A stretch of DNA of 64,000 nt from the NCBI GenBank assembly GCA_964036315.1, contig OZ038495.1:25324190-25388189 (forward strand), in the 5' to 3' direction. The notes under the pieces were generated by a model, which saw nothing but the letters and a program-made list of their open reading frames with translations, was not told the origin of the DNA and made no database searches. Position numbers and translations under genes: made by a program. The DNA is from Acanthosepion esculentum (lineage: Eukaryota; Mollusca; Cephalopoda; Sepiida; Sepiidae). Positions within the stretch are counted from its first letter, which is position 1, and every line of letters begins with the position of its first letter. Below are positions 36,901 through 50,100 of this stretch, in pieces.

Positions 36901-39252
36901 AGGACTTCTAATACAGATAGAAGCTTACGTTTTTTTAATTTTTCAACGTAGTCTCCCAGCACTGTCACACACATTTCCCATCTGTGCACAAACTTCCGTA
37001 TTCCCTCAGCGTAAAAATCTTTGGACTGATGTCTCAGCCAGTCGCTCACAACACTTTTGACTTCATCGTCACTTTTAAACTCCGTGCCTCTGGTGAACGC
37101 TTTTAAGGGACCAAATAGGTGAAAGCCTGAAGGAGCAAGGTCTGGGCTGTAAGGAGGATGAGGGAGCAGTTCCCAGCCCAGCTCGTTGATGGTCTGCACC
37201 GTTTGGGCTGCTGTGTGAGGCCTTGCGTTGTCATGATGCAAGATGACTCCTTTTAACTGATGACCCCTGCGTTTGTTCTTTATGTCTTTCGAAGTCCTTG
37301 CAATGTCATCCACTGTCACCCTTTTCTCAGACTGAATGAGGTCATTGACTGATTCGATCACCTCAGGAGACCTCACTTCTGTAGGCCTCCCAGGCCTGTC
37401 TTCATCCTTAACACTGCTCCGTCCTTCTTTAAACAATTTAGACCACTTGTAGACATTTTTTGGCTTAAACATGTGACACCATACACAGTTGACATTCTCC
37501 TATGAATTTCAACTGGTTTGCACCCTTTAGCAACCAAACATTTGATAACTGACCGCTGTTAAATCCTGGAGCATGCTTCTTGGTGGGCAATCATTGTTAA
37601 TCACCAAAACTTTCAAAGTTTTTTTTTAATCTGCAAAAGAAATTAAACCCATGTAAAAAAAAAGGTAAAACGAAAAAAAACAAGCTTCTATCTGTATTAG
37701 AAGTCCTTATACCGAAAATTTCACCTTATTTATTGAATGACCCTCATAATAACACATTCAAGTGAATGACAAATATGCTTTGATGACAGAGAGAGCTGGA
37801 TACCGGTAAGTGAAATATTAACTTATATACACATATTTACATTAACCCCATAAATAGAACTAACACATATATCTGCACAAAAAGCAGTGTGAATTGGACG
37901 CAAAAAGAGAAAGAGTTTTATGTGTAATAATTTCCAACAGGAATTTGTACTGCTGGGTGATGCTTCTCTGTTTGTGGAGAAGCTATATTTAGTATAACTA
38001 GCGGATATTCGCGTGGCCTGATTTATCTTGTATCTCACTAGAGAGGACAGATTCCTCTCAAACAATGAGTCATGGGTTTTCCTAACATGAGGATTGCGAG
38101 CCGGAGAGTTTATATATTTGGTATATTCCGAAAAGCAAAATGGTATTAAGGGTTTGTAAGATTTCCACGTGGCAGCTGGCTGGCCGGGTCAGATGTCACA
38201 AAAAAGCAACTGCTCTACTTGACTACTGGATGCTGGCTGAAAAACTGGCCACTTTCGTTACTCTCTGAAGTGACGTCGCAAAGCAGCCGTCACGTGTGTC
38301 AAGTGAATCCATCACGGCCAAAAGCAAATAATCCCCTTTTGTATCCCTAAACTGCCTTCCAAAACCTAAACAAAGTATTAAGAAACAAAATCGCTAGAAA
38401 CAAAGAAAAGTAATATCAGTTCTCGTATATCTCAGTGAATCCTGGACAATCACTGCACAGATGAAGAAGATAGTTTAGGCAACAGAAATGTGGTTCTACA
38501 GAAGGATACTGAGAACGGCATGGACTGAAAATGTGAACAACGACGAAGTTTTAGAAACAAAATGGATACTTATACAAAACGCCAAAAAGAGACTTTACCG
38601 TTTACACTAACCAATAACACATCAATAATTATTATTAATATATCGATAATAATATCACAGTTATTATTATCATTAACATAATCAAAACCGTCAATAATAT
38701 AGCAGCAGTTAGCGTTGCTAAAAATACAGACATAATCACCATGTCCACAAACAGAACCCAATTTAACCAACGTGGTGGTAGTGGACCCAGACTGAGTGTG
38801 GGTACTCCTCTATATATATGTATGCATGTGTGAGGAAATGTGAGCTTATCTGACGGCGCGGACGGCCGATCTGAAAAACGTCAATACCAACTCTACCTGT
38901 TCCCTGTTAAGAGAAGATTGTTACATATGTAACGCTACTGTCTCGACACAGAAATAGAATGACAATTGCGTATATATGTATGCTCGAACGCATGGATGTG
39001 TATCTGCGCTTAACCTCGGATTATTTATATGGATGTGTTTGTACGAACTCGTATGCATAGACCACCTGTATGTATGTATGTTAGAGTGTCATCCCAAGCA
39101 AAAACAGAATAAAATTTCTCCCTCCATCACACACAAATAATCAAATACAAATAAGCATAAATAGATCCACTTTAAAAAAGAAAAATAAACCAGTTGCTTT
39201 GATGGTCGCAAAAGCGTAAAACCCAGTGTTACAAACTAATATCCATACAACT

Positions 39253-39324
<72 letters not shown>

Positions 39325-39393
39325 TAGCCTCATTAAATTATTCAAAATTCAACAATAAGTAATTGAAATACTCTGATATATATATATATATAC

Positions 39394-39456
<63 letters not shown>

Positions 39457-39819
39457 GTATTTAGGCAACAATCCTTCTTTCATGCACATTTCATTAAAAA
39501 CGACAGACATGGTGCTTTTATTTACTTTTTTATACAATTTCTCATGCGATCTAATAATTTTTTTCTTTTCGAATGATAAATTATATAAAAACTGTCCGAA
39601 TGTTCTTTTTATCCGCGCGCTTTCGGCTATACATTTAGCCATTTTCAAGGATTATATTTTAAATGTTAAAATAAGAAATAGTTTGTGGTATGTATATTTT
39701 ATAAAATGTTTTCATTTTTTTTTTCAAAACGCGGTCAAGATATTATGTCCATGTTCAAAGTTAATATTATTAAGTGTTGGTTTGTTTGTTTTTATTAATA
39801 AGGCTTCCATTATTTTTAG

Positions 39820-39897
<78 letters not shown>

Positions 39898-40060
39898 ACT
39901 CATTGTTGAAATTTGAATAATTTTAAAGAGGCTATTTAATACACAATATTTTTTCACACTCAGTAACCCTCCATTGCGCCTTAGTGGCTTTATTGCCTTG
40001 CTTGGTGTGAAACGAGTAATACAGAAATACACACACACACACACACTAGCACACACACAC

Positions 40061-40106
<46 letters not shown>

Positions 40107-43100
40107 CTGTGTGTGTTTCTGTATTACTCGTTTCACACCAAGCAAGGCAATAAAGCCACTAAGGCGCAATGGAGGGTTACTGAGTGTGAAAAAATATATA
40201 TGTGTGTGTGTCTGTGTGTGTGTTTATAGTATACAGGAAAAGTGAAATCGGTTTCTTGAGTAGTTGTACTCTTTAGGTCTATGCATCACCAGTAATGAAA
40301 GTATCTCAGAAAGTTCTATATTTGTTTGCTTAGATAATATCCCACTTAACCTGCTAACAACAATGATCTCCTATCGTCCCTCTTAGTTTATGCATTTGTC
40401 GGATTTCTTAGAATACAGAATCACAAAGAACTTTGTCAAATGACAGACTGTATATCATATACTTTTTTCAGTAGCAACAACTAAAATGGAAAGTAAATGT
40501 AACTCAAATAGGAAATAATGACATAACGAAGAAGTTGACACACCACACTATTTCGAATAAAAGACTAGGAAGGAAACTCCGATCAATAATGGAAAGAGCA
40601 ATAACAGCTACTGGGTTTGAGAAGAAAAAATACTGACATAATCAAGATGTTGACATTCCACACTACTTCAAGTAAAAGGTTAGGAAGTAAACTCCGATCA
40701 ATAATGGAAAGATTGATAATAGCTGCTGAACTAGAGAAGAGAAAATAATGACATAATCAAGATGTTGACATTCCGCACTACTTCAAGTAAAAGGTTAGGA
40801 AGGAAACTCCGATCAATAATGGAAAGATTGATAATAGCTGCTGGACTAGAGAAGAGAAAATAATGACATAATGAAGAAATTAACATTCCACACTACTTCA
40901 AACAAAAGGTTAAAAAGGAAACCAACATCAATACTAGAAAGAGCGATCACAATTAATTGGCGTGAGAAATATATTTTCCCGAAAGTAAATTTAAACGAAA
41001 GATTTTATAATTTACAACTAACACTAAATCTAAGCGATCGGTCAATGGATGCTGAATGTTTCCTTATAAGGAAACAGCTAATCTGACCATTTCCATTAAT
41101 GAAAACATTATAATTTATTGATAGACATTCAGAATTCACCGATTGTATTTGGTTGTTTAGAAAGCTTAAAATAAAATGTCTGGGGAAATGGAATTATGAA
41201 GTTAGTTGAAACATGGCAGAAAATAATACAGAAATATTAAATGTTGTTAAGAAATTAAATATTGAAAATTTTTAAAAAATATTTATTCTTTTTAATAAAA
41301 CTAAACCAAAGATTTTGTGCTCTCAATAAATACTGAAATCCTTCTATTATTTTTTAAAAAAATGTTTTCAGAAACCAATTTATGTGGCATAAAAAAATGA
41401 GGTCAAAACTTATCTCAGACACACCACTACGCTAATCTAATTAATAACATTTAAGAAAATATATATATTACAAGTGACGGGTTCCTATCGGATTTTGGTG
41501 GTTAGCAAATCCGCTCTGCAAACCACTAAGCTCGTGTAGGGAATTTGATTACTGCTGAATACCATACTCTTACAAAATTGGGCGAAATTATGGTAATTTT
41601 ATTTTGTTTTTTTTTTGTTAAGCTTTTCACCCCAAGCAAGGCTGGAAGCCACTAACACGCAAGGAAGGTTTGTAGGAAGAGCAGGTAGGAGTGGTAAAGG
41701 AGAGGATGTGGAGAAAGATAGTGGATCGATCAAGGCAAGAGGGTTACAGAAGATTTGGAGCGAGAGCAGATGGGAATGAAAGGGGAAAGGATGTGGAGAA
41801 GGGAAGTGGATAGATCAAGGCAACTGGAGATGTCGATTGACGTTACACTTAAATAGTTGGAGATTATATTTGTCAGGGAAGCAGGAATAAGGAAGGGAGT
41901 TCCACAGGCGAGATGTGCGAGACATGAATCTATTGGAGTAGAAGAGACGTCTACATCTAACAGTTTCAACAGTGAAGGGGTGGGAACGGTATGCCAAACT
42001 CGTAGGACGCTTAAATTCATGAGGCCTGGGAATCAGCGAAAGCAGCTCATCGGAGCAATTAGCGTGAAAGTATTTGTAAAAAAGACAGAGCGAGGCAACG
42101 GTGCGTCTGTGGGAGAGCGACTGCAGACGAGATGACAGATCAGGGCCAATTACATTGCATATCCGTCTCTGGATCTTATCAAGAAACCTGAGGCAAACAG
42201 CAAGAGCTCCAGATCATATATGGCAGCAAAATATCACATATAAATGATCTTGCCTCGTGGTTGGGTATTTTTAAGGGGACCAGGAGTCAGTTCCGGAACA
42301 CAAGTAAAAATATTTTTTAAGAATGTTGAGTTTATTGGTAGATTTTCCTAAGTCGATGAATGGCTCAGAGCAATCATTTTACTTTCATCTTTATTGTAAT
42401 ATTTTCAATTAAAACTTAGTAATAAAAGCAATTTTCTTTCACATGTGAAGCTATATTCACTTGCGAACAACCTTCTGTTCAAAGGTAAACCTGTTATGGC
42501 TAAATTCACTTTTTTCTTGAGATACTAACAGAAAATATTGATAGAATCTTCTCTTGTATACATTGTCTTGATAGATTTAATTTCATTTTAGGTCAGGAAG
42601 CTAAAACCAAAGTAAAAGCAATTAACGAATCAATGTTGTCTTTTTGTTGTCCTATTGTTGTCGCCTTTTGTGTTTACTTGTAGTGACATAGTTATCATTG
42701 TATTTTTGCCGCTTGAACTAATTTTCTTGCTTTTTTTTATTTTCCTCATTTTAGTATCATGGCTGGCTGAATTTGGTTTCTCTTTTCTTTCGACTTCAGA
42801 CCTCATGTCAAAAATTTAAATAATATATGATGTATTTATATTTGATATTAAGTATTTCATTTTAATTAAAATATGTATCATATTTCTTGTGACATAAGCG
42901 TGAAGAGCAGTTGGCAATCTGATCTAGCAATAATTTTCAGTTTTATGACTTCACGTTGTTTGGACATTTACAATGTTTTCTAGCGATTTTGAAAAGCAAG
43001 TCACACGGATTCCGATGGCATCTTATATTTGAAAAAGAAAAACATTAACAGAAATGAAACAGAAGGGAGAAATAAAGAAAAGTCACTTTTTTTTAAGCAT

Positions 43101-45640
43101 TTCACCCCCAAGCAAGGTGTGAGTGCCAATGGCACGAAAAGAGTTACAGGGAGTGAATGAGAATAGAAAAGACTGTGTATAGAGGGGATTAAAGAGAGAA
43201 AGAAGAACAGGGATCAAAGCAAAAGAATATGGCGATTGACGTTGCATTTAAATTTAATTTAAGCAGTACGCTCTTTCTAATCTATGAACCCATCGTTGAG
43301 TTTGTAATTGTTATAATGAGTCTGATGTTTAGCGATTGTTTAGTTCAGCCTGTCACAATACCAAAAGTAAGTTTCAGCCAGTGATGGTCAACTTCATGAC
43401 ACTGACTGTAAAACATTACACAATAACGAGGTTTCCCTAATCAAATGATGACAATTGATAGACACAAACTGATTGGTTCAAGCTACTAAACCATCATGCC
43501 TCATTGTATATAACTGTCTACGTCAAGCTATGTTTCACCGCAAGTATAATATATAATAACCTACTCAAAGAGTTTGTAGTAAAGGAAAAAACATAGACAG
43601 TTGACATATAAAAGAAAAATGAAATACAGAGATGTGATCAAAGCTGCTGGTGGAGGCGTGCGTTAGCAAGTCTTTATGGTCCATTTATTGTACATTGCCG
43701 CTGTGTTTGATAGTATGCATGCTGGTAGTATGGTTTTCATAATTTCTGCAGGGAAATATAAGTATGGTACATTTTTTTGTTTATTTTCATTTTCATTTGT
43801 TATCTGTAACGATGATGTCACTATTAAAACATAATCCGGTCGTGTAGAAGCTAGTCATCAATGCTTGTTATGCTTTAAGTTTCAGAACCCAGTTAAGTGT
43901 CAAAATCATAAGAAAGAAAATACTTCTCATTATTCTAATATATTATTATTAACATATACAGCGTCAAGGCTGGTTTGACAAAAATGAAAAAAACTCAAGG
44001 TGGTTATTTCAGACTTTCCTCTTGGAATAAGAGGAATATTAAGCATTTTCTCAACCGTGGCAATTTTACTAAACATTAAATTAGTTTTATGGAAAAATTA
44101 AATTTTATACTCGGTGGAGAAATGATTGACATCGAGCACAATTCAAAGCATTTTAAATATTTAGCATGAAAACCAAAAGAAAACACGAAAGATTGTGACG
44201 TCTAATGGGAATAAACTCCAAAACACATGGAAAATGATATTTACTAAGTTTTTTATAGTAAAAGTCAAAGAGTAATGTTGAGTTTAGGAATAGTATGCTT
44301 CTTTATTTCTCACATCATTCAAAATGCAGGTTTTTTTTATTTAAGTTGTAATGCCCTTCTCTCAAAATTCGAAAACGCTACCAGATCAAACAAGTTGCAT
44401 GCTACGATGTTTTACAATCTGTAGCTTGATATTATGTTCTTGATATTTCGCCTTCACAACCTGATACAATGGCCAAGTTTCTCTTAATAATCAGTGAAAA
44501 TTTTGTCACAACAGGTGAATCTACGTGTCCATTTAGGTATGTTCATCTAAAGACAGGCATCTGACTTCTCCAGAAAGAAAGACCGCCAACTGTTCGGTGT
44601 CAAGATCCCTTCGTGTGCTGTATAGTAGCATTGTTGTTCCTAGTGACTAATGTCTATTATTATTCGACAAGTCAAATAAGTTAGCTGTAGTTCTTTTTAT
44701 TATATGGGCTTTCTTAGAATTTGTATTTTCTGACTAGTTAAATTGAAGACAAATGTCGCAATAATTACTTTTATTAATGAATATTTTTTAAAGTTAAAAA
44801 ATAACTTCACATTGCCTAGTCCTTCTAATTATTATTTAATCAAGATGATTTTCAGAATATTTCAGAAACTACAACTCTTTATACATTCATATGAAGAATC
44901 ATATAAGTTAAATTATTATAAACATTACTATTTTATTACAGTTTTAACTATTTCATTATAAAACAAATGAAAGATTTATTTATTTATTTAATTTAAAATT
45001 GCTTTTATTCCATTGACGTTAATTCCCTATGCAATATATATGATTAATCAATATTATATCAATATATTTTATTGTAATTCCTTAGCAAATGATGTCATGT
45101 ATTGTATAATAACAATGACTTTAAAAAGTGAAAGTCAGTTTCAGTTTCTCCATTAATTCGGTTTCTTATATTTTATGTTTGAAATTGTTAAACACAATAA
45201 AACTTTTGCTGATCATTCTTGCAAGTTTAATTGCAAACGAAAGAAATTCTCAAGTCACCCACCATACTAATTATATTTATTAAAACTAATAAGAGTTATT
45301 AAAATTAGTTTAGTTTGTTAAATAAGTAGAAATATCTTATAGGTCATGTAAAATAGCTAACATGCTCTGAATATTGAAATCATCAAGTGAAACTCGTTTG
45401 CAAAACTTATTTTCTGTTTAAATGAAATGAAAGATACGTGGTTAAAAATTGAGTCAAATAAATTGGAAACATTCGAAGATCGTTGTTGATCTCTTTATTT
45501 TGAAAACCTTTTCAGATAAAGGGACTGTTGCCGAGTAATCTCGATGCATCTACACGCACACACGCTCGGATATTTTCAATTTTAGTTAGATTTGATTGTA
45601 ATTAAAAACTTAAATTCTTCTGTTAAATATGCTATCCTAA

Positions 45641-45707
<67 letters not shown>

Positions 45708-45710
45708 GTC

Positions 45711-45741
<31 letters not shown>

Positions 45742-46392
45742 GTGTGTGTGTGCATTTGGTGTATTTCTTCTCCTACCGAATAAGTAATTTTCATATGTGG
45801 TGGAATCATGTGAAAAACATTCGTTACATTATGACTTAGGTTCTGATTACATTTAACGATTTTTGTTTAATATCAGTTCCCATATTGTTGAGGGGTCCTC
45901 CCCTTTTTGTCACAAATGGACTCACCCAGAGTATACGTATACTACGTCTAGTGAATACCCGAGGAGCGAACGAACGAGAACGAGCAAGAGTCACAGTGAG
46001 CGAGCACGTAGACTCAGTAAGAAGTCATACAGCGATACGTCGATACCAAAGACTATATATATATTTTTCTACTAACCCGCATTTCTGGAACTACTAACCT
46101 GTACTACCAATTTGTATTATAATGTTAATACATTTATTTTCCTATATTCATTCTTGGCGTTTGTTATTATTGGTACCGGATTTCATCCCGGAATCCACAA
46201 CACATATAAAATTGTTTTACCGATAATAATAGTGGCAAAATGTTTCAGGAAAATAAATTCGAAATCTAAAATTTCGTACGATTAATATACCTTTGTACAA
46301 CCACGGGTAAATCAGAACTCCATAATGATTGTTATTATTAAAAGTTAATTTTATCATTTTCTATTTTTTGCTATAAAATTTGAGAATAAAAA

Positions 46393-46468
<76 letters not shown>

Positions 46469-47062
46469 CAGAAATAAAAGTGTGAAGCTTAATAATACAA
46501 GACATGTTAAAAGCGAAGCAACCAGTTTCGCTCCCGCTCTTCAGAACTCTACGGGAGATTTAACTTAAAAAATTTAAATTAAAACAACAGAAAATATCGT
46601 TTTAATGTAAGTTAAATCTCCCGTAGAGGCCTGAAGAGCGGGAGCGAAACCGGTTGCTTCACTTTTAACGTATCTTGTAATATTAAGCTTCACACTTTTA
46701 TTTCTGTAATTAGATTTTGTACCTTCAAAAATATTTTTAAATATATATATTCCAATAACCAACAAATACTATTCTTAAAAGAGTGCTCAATATAGGGTAG
46801 ATTAATTATATATATATATAATTATTTATTCGAATATTCTAACATAAATATGTTTTAAAATCACTACAAAAATAGCTATTTTGTTTCAATACTACTGATG
46901 TCTTATCAAGTGATGGTGTTGAATGTAGAATAAAGGGATTGTAAATGGTTCAAGTCAATCAAACACCCCTCGCTAGTTGCATTCAAACCCATCACTTGAT
47001 AAGACACCAGAAGTGTTGAAACAAAATAGCAATTTTTGTAGTGATTTTATAACATATTTATG

Positions 47063-47133
<71 letters not shown>

Positions 47134-50100
47134 CAAATAAAAGTTATGTCAATTAACTGATTGATGTTACCTTCAACATCTCGACTCCAGAGTTTCGTAG
47201 ACGGACCCGTACGTCCACACGTCAGTGGGTATCAGTAACTGACTGTTTATACATCTCGATTTTTTATGCACTTATTAGGGCAAGTTTTTTTTCATAGTGT
47301 ATGTGTTCTTGTGTACATGAGCGAGTTTCTGTAGGTGCGGAATATCGTGATTATTTGTAATTTTCGTCATTTTTTTACTTTCAGTTTTTCTCTCTTTCTT
47401 TTTCCTCTTTTCTTTAAAATGTTTCCTGGTTTTTCTAGACAGGCTGTCGTTGTTCATTTTAGTCTTTTCTTGAGTTAGGAAAATTGTCTTTCATTTTTTT
47501 AATTTCAATGCTTAAGTAATAAAGTAAATATTTATATATTTCACTCGGTCATTCTTTAATTTTCTTATTTTATTTGGTGGTATCTTGAGTACTATTAGGG
47601 TATTTATTGTACAAGGTTAGTTTTATAATTAAATTTGTATTTATTATTGTTTGAATTTTTATGCGTACGCCTATATTCATACGTTTACGCACATACATGC
47701 ATATACCTATATAGATATACTTACATACACATACATGCACATATTTATACAAAAGCGCGCACACAAACACATACACACTTGTGTCTGAGCTTTGTTATTA
47801 ATATATAAACTATTGCTTAAATGCTAAAATTATTTCTTTCTATATTTTTGAACCAAATCAACCATTAATTATAATTGACTGAGTTTATGGAATATTTTCT
47901 TGGCTGTTTGAATATATGCATATAGAGTATATACTATATACTTCCACACGCACACATATATATGTATTATTAAATACTGTATATGTAGTAAATTAAATAT
48001 TTGCTTATATTTTATCATTTATCAAATGTTTCATTTTTATTATTTAACTAGTAATTTATTTCTTTTTGCTTCGGTGTCATCTTATATATTGAGTTATTAA
48101 TTAAGGGAGGTCAGGTTTGTTCATTTGTACTTGTTTGCGTGCGTGTGTATGTATATATTTATATGTACATATATGCATAAGCATACAGATACACACATAT
48201 ATATATAAGCGCATAGATGTGTATATTTAATAACTTTTCGTTTGTTTTTATTTTTATCTTATGTTTACTTATATTTTCTTTTGGTCATTTATTTATTTTA
48301 TGTTATGTTTATTTATATTTGTACTTTTTCATTATTTAATTTTATTTAATAATTTTATGCTTATATTATTTTTAATTTTTATAAATATATTTTTAAGTTT
48401 ATATTTTTATTTATTTTTTTAAGTTTATTTTATTTCATATATTTTTAAAGTTTATATTATCTTTATTTTAATTAGTCCTTAGATGGCAAAGTAAGTATTT
48501 ATTCATTTACACTTACCCATTTTTCAGTTTCCTTGTCTAACAGTTTATTTTGGTTTCTAAAATTAATTATTGCTAATTTTCCTCTAAGCATGAAAAAGTC
48601 GAGAAATGGGGCAATTTCGCGTGAATGTACGAAATTTGTGCTCAACTGCCCGACTGCTCTTCGTGGCCAAGACGTTAAAGCGTACCGGGCTAAACGATTG
48701 CCGGTCATTCAGGTCAGTAGAAAAAATAAATAAATGAACTGTTAAATAAATAAACGGAATCTTTAATAAGTAAATCTTCTCTTTAAGTGATGTAGGTGAT
48801 GAATTATTTTCCTGTATCAAGTTACGTTGGTGATGAATTATTCTCCTGTTTAAGTAAAATATTCTCTGTTTATGTTGATTTTCCAAGCGTAGCTTAAATG
48901 TGGCACAAGGCCGAAAATATGGGGCACTCAGTGAGGATCGAACTCACTCCTCAGTCGTAACTGTTCTAGCAAGACACGCTTGCTAACCATTACACCGCCT
49001 CGAGGTGACCAATTGTGTGTTTATGTCATGTAGGTGATGAAATATACTCCAACCTGTAATATAATATAATCAATATAATAATTGTAATATTAATTCAAAT
49101 AAGTCTAAAACGAAATATTCCGTTTAATTCACAATTTATTTCTCTATTTTTCCGGTAAAGGTGCGCTATTCCTGATCTACCAAATGACACGTACGAAATC
49201 CAAAGCGAAGCCCATGGAAAGCTTATTAAAGAATACATTCCTGAGGAGACAGTGAACGGGAAACCTGTGTACAGTAGCTGCCATCTTTATGTCAACAAAA
49301 GTGTTCTGGGGAACAAGACGCTGGGTAATTGTAGTTCTTGGGTCTATGACAAATCGATATTTCAACAATCGATTATCAGTGACGTAAGTATCCTAGATAT
49401 ATCTATGTTTGTCTGACATTGATGTAGACCTAACTTACCACCATACTCTACTGTCAGCGCTTCACTTCAGTGTTTCACATATCAAATTTCTGTCAGAAAC
49501 AAGTGCAATTAGTCCGCTTTCAAAAAGCGATATTATTTTAAGATAAAATCACCCTAAAATCTTGTCTATACCAAAGAATATAAAAGGCGAGTATAAAAGT
49601 CAATATTAGTACAGGGTGCGATGGATAGACTGTCATCTAAATTACACAAAAATGAAAATAACACTGATATCTCATTTTAATAGATATATTTCCCAAAATT
49701 ACACAAAAATATCGAAATACAAGAGTAAATATATTTAATAAATCACAGACGACTTCAGGATTTCCTAAAACTCTTCTCGGACTCATGTTTTCAACTGATT
49801 TGAAGTGGAACGACTACAACGAATCAATAGCTTCATCTACTACAAAGAAATGTCGGTCACTGTACCGCGTAAGAGTTCATGTTTCACATTTACAAATCTA
49901 CCATTCGTCCATGCATTGAATACTGCTGCCAGATCAGGTCTGGTTCTCTTGCTATTCATTTCGAGGTTCTTGACAAGATCCAAAGAAGGATTTGAAATGT
50001 AATAGAACCTGATTTCTCATCACGACTTCAGTCACTTTCTCACCGACTTAACGTGGCTTCTCTCTGTTTTTTCCTATAAATATTTTTGGGGTTAACTGCT

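Larger units (their letters stand above)
42890..46390 (+). repeat. Duplicated exon-1 block, copy 2 (paralogous to 30880-34340)
   Basis: Collinear with 30880-34340. Private insertions are a LINE tail at 43095-43260 and a solo LTR at 45886-46202; it lacks the type 2 SINE of copy 1. Confidence 0.8.
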
